Part shown: positions 20,704-30,827 of the stretch, piece after piece
How the letters are laid out: each line of letters starts with the position of its first letter
Position numbering within the stretch: the stretch's first letter is position 1
Assembly (NCBI GenBank): GCA_934047225.1
Contig: OW203988.1
Coordinates: 1,054,001 to 1,118,000 of the forward strand
Direction: 5' to 3'
Origin: Ypsolopha sequella
Taxonomy: Eukaryota > Arthropoda > Insecta > Lepidoptera > Ypsolophidae
Length of the DNA stretch: 64,000 bases
Notes under the pieces: generated by a model
What the model was told of the DNA's origin: nothing
What the model saw: the letters and a program-made list of their open reading frames with translations, nothing else
Database searches by the model: none
Position numbers and translations under genes: made by a program

Positions 20704-23700
20704 TTATTCTAAATTTTCTCCACACTCTAACATTTGATTGACATGTCGTTTCCATTGTAAACCATCAACTTCAACTTTATATGTTACACCTGGTATTATC
20801 ACTTCAACAATTTTACCTAAAGACCATTTCTTTGTATTTTTTCTCTGATCTTTTACCATAACTTTTTCTCCAATGTTAAATGATTTGAGCACATTTTTAC
20901 TATTTATTGTTTGTTTTACATGTTCAGTATCTATTTTATCATTTACTGGATTTGGTCGCAATAATGAGAAACGACATCTCAACTCTCTCCCCAACATTAA
21001 TTTTGCTGGACTCTGACCTGTTGTTTTATGTATAGTATTTCTATAGTCAAATAGAAACAAATTACAAGCATATTCAGTTGTATGGCCACTCTCTACAATT
21101 TTTATTACATGTGACTTAAATGACTCTACAAAACGCTCTGCCAATCCATTTGTTGCTGGAAAGTATGGTGGTGTAAAACTTTGTTTAACACCTGTCATTT
21201 TACAAAAGGTTTTAAATTCATGGCTTGTCCAAGTAGGACCGTTATCAGTAACCAAATGCAAAGGATACCCATATCGTACAAATATACTTTTAAATACATG
21301 TATTGTTTTTTCAGCTGTAATGTTATTCATAACAAATGCTTCTGGCCATTTAGAATATGCATCAATAATTACTAAATACATTTTTGAATAAAATGGCCCC
21401 AAAAAATCCGCAGTAACCTATGCCAAACTGTTGGCGGCTGTGGCCAAACAGTCAGTTTTGTTTTTTCGGGATTTTTATGATTCTGTAAACATATCATGCA
21501 ATTTTTAGTTACATTTTCAATCTCTCTATCTATGTCTGGCCACCAAAAATATGATCTGGAAATTTCTTTCATTCGCGTAATTCCTAAATGACTTTTATGT
21601 ATATCAAACAAAATTTCATTTCTTAAATTCTTTGGTATAACTACCCTATATCCCCACAATAAACAGTCTTTTTCCGTTGTAATTTCATTTTTTCTAGTAA
21701 AATATGGTTCATATACTTCCCCTTGATCATTTTTTGTTGGCCAGCCATCTCTACAATATCTTAGAACATCACATAAAATTTTATCTTTTTTAGTCTCACT
21801 TTGAACAGTTTGCCAATTTAATGTTTCTAAATTCGACTTATTAATATAATTAATAGTATTTAATTCAAAAGTCTTTTCAATAATTTCAGAATTTTTAATG
21901 TTTTCCTCTTTACCTTTATCATTTATAACTACACGTGACAAGTAGTCCGCTGGATTATTTTTGGATTTTATATGTTGAATTTCATAATTGAATCCACTTA
22001 AAAAAATCGACCAATATTGCAAACGTTTTGCTGCCATTTTAGGTATACCATATTTAGGTCCCAATATTTTAGCTAATGCCTCATTGTCAGTTTGTAAAAT
22101 GAACTTTTTTCCAAATAAATACTCATAAAATTTGCTTACACCAAAAATTATGGCATAAGCCTCTTTTTCTAAGATTGGGTATTTTATTCGAGTATCATTC
22201 AATTTCTTACTTGCAAATGCTACTGGTTTTATAATGTTATTGTTGTCTTTAACCGACAAAATGGCAGCTACACCACATTCTGCAGAATCACAAGTTAAAA
22301 TAATTGTTGAATTTTTATCAAAATGTGATAAAGAAGATGCGTTTACAAGTGCCTTCTTTATTTCTTGGAATGAGTTATCACACTCCATTGTCCACTTAAA
22401 TTTATCATTTTTTAAACAATCATACAATGGTTTTAGTATCATAGCCATGTTTTGCAAGAATCGATTGTAATAATTAACTTTTCCAAGAAAAGATCTAAGC
22501 ATTTTTATATTTTCTGGGGGTGGCAATGACAGCAAAGGTTCAATTTTATTTTTAATTATTTTTACACCAGTTTTAGTAACTTCAAACCCAAAAACATCCA
22601 GCTTTTCTTCAAAAAATTTGCATTTACTAATTTTTAACTTTAAACCTGCATCTTTTAATTTTTGTAGTACTGTTTTTAATTTTTCTTTTGTTTCTGTTAT
22701 AGTTTTTCCATATACATATATATTATCTATAAACACAACTATGTCAAGTCCACTTAACTGTTTCGTAATCAATCTTTGAAATGAACCAGGGCCCGTGCTC
22801 ACACCAAAAGGTAAATACAAGTATTTGAAAATACCCTCCTCAGTAACAATTGTTACTAAATCTTGTGAATCTTTATGTAAAGGTGCCTGTAAATAAGCTT
22901 CTTGTAAGTCTAGCTCACAAAAATAATTATTACCTTGTAATTTCATCATTATTTTGTCAATTGTTGGGAGCGGATAATGATCTACTTTCAAATACTTGTT
23001 TATTGTTATACGATAGTCCCCACATAAGCGAACTGTTCCATCTGGTTTTAACACCGGTACTACTGGAGTACCCCACTCTGAGTACTCGACCGGCTCAATA
23101 CGTTTGTTAACAATTAATCTTTTAATTTCCTCTGTAACTTTATCTTTTAAAGCAAATGGAACTGTTCTAACAGGCATGAATATTGGCTTTACTCCTGGTT
23201 CTATTGATAATTTTATTGGCTCTCCCTTATAACCACCCATTCCTGGTTCAAATAAATCTTTATATTCATTTTTTATCTCTTTGATTAAAATTTCTTTTGT
23301 TACTTTCTCACACACATTTTGTTCAAATCTTGGAGGCCACATTTTCAACATCAAGAGCAAATCTTTCCCTATTATTTTTGGCAAACCATTGTTAACAACA
23401 AAAAGCCTTTGATTATTAACTTCTACTGATCCATGCTTGACCGTCAAATTTTGAATCAACCCTAGAGGGGTTGAAGTTGTCTGGTCAAAATTTGTAAATA
23501 TTACATTTTTCTTTTTTATTTCTATGTCAGGAAAATATTTTTGCTGATCGGCTAGAGTGATTGTACTTACGTCTGCTCCAGTATCAACTTCAAACTCTAG
23601 TACCTGGCCATTAACTGCAACCTCTAAAATAGCAGATGGTATTTTCTGTTTATCGCTGAAATAGAAAATATCAAACATTTCCGTGTCCGTGTTTTCTTGT

Positions 23701-24701
23701 TTTGCATTATTTTCATCACATTCCAAATCATTTGTTTCTACTAGGTTCACATTTTTCATTTTTAACTGTTTACTTCTACACATCTTAAAAATATGACCTT
23801 TACTACCGCATTCGCTACAAAATTTGTCACGTAATGAACATTGTGCTTTTATATGTCCATTTTTTCCACAGCAAAAACATGTTACACTCTGTTTGTTTGA
23901 TGATGATGATGCCGATGAGTTTAGCCGATAACCATTATTCTTGTTTTTGGTAAAACTATTTCTTTCTTGTACTTTAAACATCTGTGACCTTTCCTGCTGT
24001 TTCTCCTGATTATACACTATGTTATAAGCAGTCTCTGTTGTCTTTCCGATGTTAGTCAAAACTTCCAAAGATTGGTCGGCCTGCTTTAACAATTCAAATT
24101 TGACAGACTCACAGTAAGTGCCATTTAGTAATCTCTCTTTGAGTTCTTCATCTAAACTTTTGAATTTACAATATTTCGATAATTTCTTCAGTTCCACAAT
24201 ATATTGCTCAATGTTTTCTGTTGGTTTCTGACATCTTTTTCTAAATTCTGCTTGATGTAATGCATAGTTTTGAACGGGATGGTAATATTTTCTTAATTTT
24301 TCACATATATTCACATATGTTTCCTTAACTGGTGATGTAGGCGTGCATAGCGTAGTCAATAAATCATATACTTTTGTACTTAGTTTGGTGATCAACAAAG
24401 GCACTTTTTTTTCATCATGTATGTCGTTCAGAAGTACGAAACATTCAAATTGTTGTTGATATGCTTCCCAATTATCACCAGTAAACACTTCCAAGGTAGT
24501 AATCGATGCCATAATGCTATCGTTTGATTTATTTTCATCCACAAAATCTCGTAAGTATTTTCTGACCTCGTCTATAGTGTTTGAGCTGGAAAACAATGTC
24601 TCGTCTGTTAATTTATTTGCAATCTCAATTAATTGTGCCTTGGTTTTATTCTGTATCCACGACTTTTTCCCTTCTTTAACAAGTTTTGTTATCAAATCCA
24701 T
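20704..24701 (-). pseudogene. Ty3/Gypsy gag-pol, frameshifted
   Basis: Minus strand, ATG at 24701; the first frame has 1,109 codons and ends at 21372. Gag covers about residues 60-310, with two CCHC knuckles (275-288, 295-308). The aspartic protease DTGA is at 373-376. Reverse transcriptase spans about 540-715, with ELDLQEAY carrying the first Asp and FIDN at 657-660 in place of the usual Y-x-D-D. RNase H covers 800-925 and the HHCC integrase zinc finger about 1035-1071. A one-base deletion near 21407-21412 breaks the frame. The integrase core continues in the 20704-21402 frame with IIDAYSKWPEAF, LVTDNGPTW and NGLAERFVE (D, D, E) and a C-terminal KRHVNQMLE. The missing second Asp and the frameshift make this copy non-functional. 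Confidence 0.93.
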
Positions 24702-24790
24702 CGAACATTACGACACAACACTGAGCACTTTGAGGTTATGATCGTTTGTTGTAAACGGATAATACTGAGGACACAATATTCACACATATA

Positions 24791-24808
24791 TAGTTCGACT
24801 CGTCGCCA
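24791..24808 (-). other. Gypsy primer binding site candidate
   Basis: The minus strand reads TGGCGACGAGTCGAACTA starting at 24808, five bases after the candidate LTR end AACA. A TGG-initial sequence here fits a tRNA 3'-end complement. The tRNA was not identified. Confidence 0.5.
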
Positions 24809-24813
24809 AAAAC

Positions 24814-25018
24814 TGTTGCACGTAATTGAGTTGCTTGTAAGTAAATAACTAGAAAGCTTTTATTATGCTAGCTTTCAGGCAACATTTATCCAAATTAGGG
24901 CCGCGTCCCTTGTTCGGCGCGATAGCAGCACATCGAGTAGCGCCAACTCGCACTGACTTACGCCGACTTGCAGCAGACTGCGACCACTGTGCTGTGCAAC
25001 TTTCAACTTGTGTCAACA
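24814..25018 (-). repeat. Candidate 5' LTR of Gypsy element
   Basis: On the minus strand it begins TGTTGACACAAGTTGAAAGT and ends ATTACGTGCAACA, with TGTTG/CAACA inverted ends and an AATAAAAG polyadenylation-like signal inside. Length is 205 bp. Its position directly upstream of the primer-site candidate and gag supports it. No matching copy occurs at the other end of the element. Confidence 0.5.
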
Positions 25019-26929
25019 TTGTGTTATGTGTGACAATACGTCTGCGTTATTTCTACAATTACATTTACAATAATAAGGACCTGAAATTTTACAGAAACAT
25101 TATGTTTTAAATCAAAGGTTATTATCATGTTCTGTAAGTATATTTTTCAATTCGTACCACCAGAGTGCGGTTTGTACTTTTTTCAAAATCAAATATAATC
25201 GAGAGTATTTTGAGCTAACTCTATCTTTTATAGTTCCGATTTTCCCCATCCTGTACCATCTTAAGGATGGTCGTCAAGACGCGACCGACCCAGTTGTCGG
25301 CGTGGCCAAATGTCATGCTGTTTCATTTTCCAACGACGTGCACGCTTCATGAACTTGCGAGGACAAGATAATCGTGCAGGTTTCGCCACCGGCGCAAAAT
25401 TGAAAACTTGTTTCTGTAGAAACCACTTTTTGCAAGACGTTTTCAAGCATTATTTTTAATTATTATTAATCTAGATAACAATTTCGATGTTTGACTTCTA
25501 TTTATCTTTTGATTTTCCTCTATAACAATAAAAGCACATTCGGCTACTTTTTTGGTAAGAACCATTACATTTACGTAGTTTAGGGGTTTGTTTTTAAATT
25601 ATTACTTAAATTTCATGATTTTTAATTCCACTTAAACATAGATGTAGGTAATGTCAACAGACTCAGCCTAAAATTATAAAAACATTAAATTTCACATACA
25701 GAGTTTGCGCGTGACGACCCCTCTTAACGTACTAACTTGTGTAATTACACAAAATACATTATATTTTTCCTCACTTTTTCCTAATAAAAGTATGAAATAT
25801 TGAGTTTTATGAAAATAAATATGAAATTTCAATAATTTGAAGAATTTGATTACATTAAGTACATCAGCACACTTTAAATCATGTTAATAGTTGTGATGTA
25901 TGGCGATCAAAATGTAATGCTTAAAATGATATGATTTTCTTGTAAAAACCTAATTTATAATTGCAAAGCAATTATGAAAAATTGGCAGAAAACCCATTTA
26001 TTACAAAAGGAAAATATAAAAAAATTATAAAAGCAAAGGTAAAAATCCTTTAAGGATATGTGAGTACAGACTTTTTATTAAAAAAAGGAAAAAAAGTGCA
26101 TTTTGCTGTGAGAATATCTGTTATATCCATAATGATCAAACAAAAAATTGTATGAGCGTGCCTTCCATGCACTTTGGTGTATACTTTATATTAGGAAATG
26201 TAACTTGCACAGATGAATGGGACGGTTTATCTATTGTGTTGAACACTGCCTGTTTACGCAAAAAATTTAAATGGAGTAAAAGGTCTTTATACATTGTAAT
26301 GAGTACTGGTGTTCTTCAGAGTATTATAAATTTAATATTCTTTTACTATTTCGTATACTGCTGCTCTTAAGCGGCTTGGTCAATTTAATTAATTTTTGCC
26401 TTGAGTAATAGATAAATTTGATAGCTATAAAATTAATATAAGATTATTCCGTCGAACAATCACGTCCATGTGAAAAGTATTATTTTCTCCTATTTCGCCC
26501 TATCAAGGATGCAGCATCGTACCAGCCATATGCGTTTCACACTGATATGAACGTTATTTCAAAGTCGTTTTCGTCGATATTCGTACCGAAAAACATCGAG
26601 CTGCTTATTCGGCAACACTAGTCGCCTGAATCCTAAATTTTGGTGTAAATTAACTCTATATTTCTTAAACTATAAGCACGTCAAAACTATAAATTATAAA
26701 CTATAAACACGTGAACTATATCAACGAATACATCTACATATTATATTTATTCTTATTGCACACAGAAAACAAAATTCTAAATTACATAATAAAAGTAATG
26801 TACAATGGCGTGCTTATCTCAATAATGAGATTTCTTCCAGCAAACCAAGGGTGCTAGGGATATTTGATATAAATTAGATATTCATATTATGCACGATAAT
26901 ACTTAAACAGAAACAAGATTAAATTAATA
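25019..26929. other. AT-rich stretch, nothing firmly recognised
   Basis: A 61-codon minus frame at 25261-25446 and a 72-codon plus frame at 26152-26370 have no recognised domain. The latter is hydrophobic at its C-terminus. The rest is AT-rich unique sequence. Confidence 0.45.
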
Positions 26930-27500
26930 GTAGATACCTAACAGTTAAAAATATATTAATGAACTACATAAAATTAACATTCAAATGCCTAGATAATATA
27001 AATGGGCGTAAACGCCTGGAAGATTGGTCCATGAAAAAGCTGATGAAGGGCAACCTTCCATTGTCACTAAAGCCTAAACTTGTTGACATGTGTATCCTCC
27101 CTGTTCTTACCTACGGTTATCAAACGTGGTCACTAACCGAGCATCAAAGTCCAAACTCAAGGTTTGCTAACGGGTAATGATGCGCAGCATTCTAGGTGTA
27201 ACACGGGTTGACCGTATACAAAACACTGAATTGCACTCTAAAACTCGAATTGCTGACGTTGGTGTGCAGACTGCAAAATTAAAATGGGACTGGGCTGGCC
27301 ACGTTAGTCGTATGCACCCGGAGGTGGTAGAAAATTGCGATCGAGTGGGTGCCAAATGATGGCTATCGACGGCCAGGCTGACCAAAAAGACGATGGCGGG
27401 ACGATCTACATTCATTTTGTCCGGGGTGGTCGGAAGTAGCACAGGACCGTGATACATGGTATCAACAAAGGGAGTCCTTTGTCCAGCAGCTGGACACTAC
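26930..27500 (+). pseudogene. RTE-like LINE C-terminal fragment
   Basis: Plus-strand frames give LMKGNLPLSLKPKLVDMCIL, then VLTYGYQTWSLTE, and after a stop MMRSILGVTRVDRIQNTELH, then AKLKWDWAGHVSRM. This order (pillar of the thumb region, Y-G-x-x-T-W, R-x-x-L-G-x, K-W-x-W-A-G-H) is the familiar end of RTE-type LINE polyproteins in insects. The frame is interrupted near 27177 and again near 27357. A short G-V-L-C-P-A-A-G piece continues to about 27500. Only the extreme 3' end of the element is present. Confidence 0.8.
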
Positions 27501-27621
27501 ACAGGCTACATGAAAAAAAAAATCTCGTCGCGTCGTTCGTCTCATGACGGATACATGTATATCGTAAAAAATGCTAGTAAAGTTACTATTATAGCGGTAA
27601 TAAACGTTAGAATTCGATTAG

Positions 27622-27760
27622 ACCGCCTCTGTGGTCTAGTGATTCGAGAACTCGACCACCAATCCGAAGGTAACGAGTGCATATCCCAAAGAGGAAATTT
27701 TTTTACTCAGTCTACGTGATTTGGAAGGCACATTAAGCTGTGGATCCATTTTGTGTCCAA
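27622..27760 (+). mobile_element. tRNA-derived SINE fragment
   Basis: GACCGCCTCTGTGGTCTAGT followed by a CCAATCCGAAGG block, and later GGAAGGCACATTAAGCTGT, resembles a tRNA-headed SINE common in Lepidoptera, judged from memory. The expected B box (GGTTCGAATCC) is missing, so this is a decayed or rearranged copy. Confidence 0.45.
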
Positions 27761-28289
27761 AATACGACGATTGAGCTCACCACCCATCACGTTACGACAT
27801 AATAATAGTCATTGAAACGTGGGCGTATGAGTGTCAACTGTGGCTTGCATTTTTTCACAGTTCGTACTCGGAAACGCCTTTGACATCTCGGGGACTCATG
27901 TCACGACCATTCTCTGCACGTAAACCAGCAATTGTATTGCAATAAACGCGATTACTGTAGCGGTAATAAACGTCAGACAATATAAAACAGCTCCAAACGC
28001 CGCACTACCTCTAACACGAAACATGCATAAAATCAGCTAATAACTTGAGTCTAGTTGAGCCCAAAGCGGCTCCAAGTCTCCAAGTTGGGAAGTTCCGCAG
28101 TAGCAGCTTCGAGACGCTCATTAGCCGAGAGTTGATTCGGTTACGAGTGCGCGAGCTGGAACCGACTCTTATGAGATTATATTATAACACTTCATCATAC
28201 ATATTAATAAGTTTTATCAAGTTATACGCACATGCATACTTGTCGTCGCGATACGTATCCACGAGGGGGTATTCCTAAGTATGGACTGT
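27761..28289. other. Unassigned sequence
   Basis: Unique sequence of moderate complexity. The 77-codon plus frame at 28045-28278 has no recognised domain. Confidence 0.4.
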
Positions 28290-28475
28290 CTTCTTCTTCA
28301 TCTTATATCTACACAGTCTATTGTCACGTGGGTCGGCATTTCTTCAGCCTCTAAGCAGGCTCTACACATAGGGCTGTCCGTAAGACATATATCGTATAAT
28401 TGTCCCGTAACTAATCCTACCATCATGCAAAGGTTGGTTTTAAGACGTAGCCGTTTCTTTATCAGGCGACGCGAC
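28290..28475 (-). pseudogene. LINE C-terminal zinc-motif fragment
   Basis: The minus strand encodes ...LTDSPMCRACLEAEEMPTHV and T-I-D-C. This matches the C-R-x-C...E-x-x-x-H-x-x-x-x-C motif that follows RNase H in R1/Jockey-type LINE ORF2 proteins. Upstream residues (G-L-V-T-G-Q-L) fit the LLTGH-type element just before it. It is a short stand-alone fragment. Confidence 0.65.
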
Positions 28476-29259
28476 GGTCCATGGTGGGTAAAACTGCTTT
28501 CGGTAAAACTGATTGGTTTGCGCTAACAGTCTAGTGACACCTAGGGGGATTAAGGTTAAATCTTGAATAAATTGATAAATTTTAGTTTGGTCAATTTGAT
28601 CCTTTCAATGACTAATACTACGAGTATGTTTAGTCACAAGAAAATCCACGTGTATACGAGTCAGAGAAATGAATCTAAAAGTATCATAGATTTTGTGATA
28701 GTTGAAGGGACTTAAAAGGGGAGATGAAGTATAGTAATTACGTATACACATTGTTTTATAGCATTACTGCGACATGCCGCTACTGACTGCAACATTGGGA
28801 CGCATACTGCTTATTTAGCAATAAGTAGTTATATTAAAGAATATTGTACAGTTTTCGGGGGCACTCTATTTTGGCAGTTGACCATTAAACATGTCAACTT
28901 AACGTCTGTGTTTCAATCACCACTCCAGACTTCTACACTACAGACCCTTGACGAAATCCTGTTATTTGATAGTTGATGTAAGATCAGAGTTCTAGAAACA
29001 GAGTTCTAGACCACTAGGCCGTACCGAGGCTCTAACGTTGGCATGGATTTTATCTGGTAATAAGCCGGATAGATGGTCTGTTCAAACGTTGGCGTCATCG
29101 GCCGGAAGTGTTAGAGAGAATTAAAGTGGAATGATTGCAGGATGCTGATGTAATGGATGAATAATAAGAAGAAACTTAAAAATAGTTTTAATTATTTCAA
29201 TTAAAGTGATGATAATAAAATAATGTACTTTTAGGAAGGCTTAAAAATTTTTTTTGATA
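28476..29259. other. Unassigned sequence
   Basis: No coding similarity or internal repeat was seen. Confidence 0.4.
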
Positions 29260-29427
29260 GATGAAACCACCGATGTTTGTGGTGTATCAAGAAGAAAAAG
29301 TGAAAGAAAAGAGAAATCTGAAAGGTGGGATGATGATGATGTTAAAAAAGTTGTAGAAGAGAAGAAGAAATCTTGGTTAGACTTATTATTTAAACAAGCT
29401 AATAAGAGAGTACAAGGGCCAAATTAA
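29260..29427 (+). pseudogene. LINE ORF2 linker fragment
   Basis: An open plus-strand stretch gives D-E-T-T-D-V-C-G-V-S-R-R-K, then DDDDVKKVVEEKKKSWLDLL. W-x-x-D-V-K-x-x-V-x-x-K-K-x-x-W resembles the basic linker between endonuclease and reverse transcriptase in RTE-type LINEs. It is short, so the assignment is tentative. Confidence 0.5.
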
Positions 29428-29434
29428 CATTCAA

Positions 29435-29607
29435 ATTCAAATAGCTTATTTAAGTAGGTATACATAATACACTTTTTACGAGTCAAATTTAAACTTATAA
29501 AAATTTATGTAATAAATTATAAATTTACATGAACTAAATTAAAGGTTTATTAAATTTATGTAGCAATACGATTTAAATGATAGGTATAATCTATAATATA
29601 TATAATT
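29435..29607 (-). mobile_element. LINE B 3' end, outer layer of the nest (left part)
   Basis: Minus-strand orientation. Starting at ATTCAAATTCAAATAGCTTA it matches the reverse complement of the LINE B 3' end at 60625-60815 and the solo end at 58360-58575 through ATACACTTTTTACGAGTCAA and TTTATGTAGCAATA. It stops at about 29607. The sequence expected next (GTGAAATCTAATCAACC...) appears at 37195, beyond LINE A, so this is the left half of an interrupted copy. Confidence 0.8.
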
Positions 29608-29876
29608 TGAAAAAAAGCATTTCGTGGCCTGGGATTTATTATTCGCCAAACAAAGGACTTTTGGGGCACCACAGCTGTAAGAGTACTCTACAATGCGCTA
29701 GTGAGAAGTAAGTTAGAGGGTGCATCAATGGTCTGGAATCCACATGAGGCTAAATATAGCCTCATGTTGGAGAAAATCCAGAACAAGTTTATGAGATACC
29801 TCTACTTACGACAATACGGTGTCTACCCGTTTTATCCGCTTATGTATCCAACCCTTTTTGTGCTGGGTATGGTTGG
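29608..29876 (+). pseudogene. LINE A, 5'-truncated, left part
   Basis: Open plus frame: G-F-I-I-R-Q-T-K-D-F-W-G-T, then VLYNALVRSKLEGASMVWNP, then LMLEKIQNKFMRYLYLRQYG and YPFYPLMYPTLFVLGMVG. This is the C-terminal region after the reverse-transcriptase domain of a Jockey/CR1-like LINE, related to the relic at 9650-9895. The frame is cut by the BEL element at 29877 and resumes in phase after the second GTTGG at 36712. Confidence 0.85.
29872..29876 (+). other. 5-bp target-site duplication, left copy
   Basis: GTTGG directly precedes the first LTR (TGTTCGCG...). The same GTTGG directly follows the second LTR (...GTGCTCA) at 36712-36716. Confidence 0.93.
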
Positions 29877-30341
29877 TGTTCGCGCCACTTCTTGTGGCTC
29901 TCATACTGCGGGGTAGTTGTGAATTAATATTTTCAACTGTCATTTTCGCTGCATCTCCACCCGCTTAGTTTTGGACGCAAATCAATCAGTCGTCAATCAG
30001 AAGCCTTTCACGCCGGAGGTATACGCTGATTGTCATTCGACTAGGTCCTACCTCGACCCTACCGCCCGCCATTTTGAGATCGCACCCGCTGTGCGCCTCA
30101 TTTTCATCTATTACTATTACGAAGAAGATTAGCCGAGAAGAGCGCAACCAGGCACGAAGAGGAAGAAGAAAACCATCTTGGAGAACACCAGAGACTTGGT
30201 GGCTCAGGCGAAGCGTGGTTTGTGGTGCATGCAGCTCCTTCCCAAGGTCAGATCTTTCATCTTCGTAATTATTTCTCTTCACTTCCCGCTATTTTTAAAA
30301 CCTATGGTGATACAAAGCACTGCCGTCATATCGCGTGCTCA
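29877..30341 (+). repeat. 5' LTR of BEL/Pao element
   Basis: 465 bp, starting TGTTCGCGCCACTTCTTGTG and ending ATCGCGTGCTCA. Block-by-block comparison with 36247-36711 showed no difference. The small open frames inside both LTRs are identical and not genes. Promoter and polyadenylation signals should lie here but I could not fix a TATA box. Confidence 0.95.
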
Positions 30342-30346
30342 TTTTT

Positions 30347-30365
30347 TGGCCATTCGAGCCGGATC
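30347..30365 (+). other. BEL primer binding site, tRNA-Tyr-like
   Basis: TGGCCATTCGAGCCGGATC lies five bases after the 5' LTR. From memory it matches the complement of an insect tRNA-Tyr 3' end (TGGTCCTTCGAGCCGGAT) at 16 of 18 positions. The tRNA identity depends on that recollection. Confidence 0.6.
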
Positions 30366-30827
30366 TAGATCCATTTTAGGCCCTTTGATCTGCGATCTAT
30401 AACCATTTTTTGGTATTTCCAACCGCTATCTTCATGTTCTTTGTCTAAAGAACACGTGAATTCCGCTCTAATTTTCACTCTGCCCGCAGTATTACCCCGC
30501 ATTCCCGCTCTTATTTGCATTATCTATGCATTAAAACCCCGCATTCGTCAAAATATTAGTGATTCCATTTCCTATATACTGGAAATTATAAATTATCTAC
30601 AGTGAAATACGCCATTCTGTTAATTTATCCGCTGCGATTATACCATTTGATCATTTCACAGAAAATATTATCTGCCTACCTGCTAATTCTTAATATTATC
30701 GAGAGGTACTCGTACACAGGTTCGTCCGCCGCCCGTGTTATCTCTAACTCATTAGCATTATTCTATGTTGTAGTCAGTATAAAACTTTCAATAGTTCTGG
30801 TACTTGCCTAACTTTGTACTATATAAC

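Noticed and set aside
25261..25446. Possible transposase fragment on the minus strand
   Set aside because: Basic and tryptophan-containing, but no catalytic motif or ordered similarity could be recognised in any frame.
29986..30282. 98-codon ORF repeated at 36356-36652
   Set aside because: Identical because both copies are within the two LTRs. Noncoding LTR sequence is the simpler reading.
30804..30827. Upstream start for the BEL gag-pol frame
   Set aside because: The first triplet is TTG, not ATG. The first ATG in frame is at 30828 in a good context.
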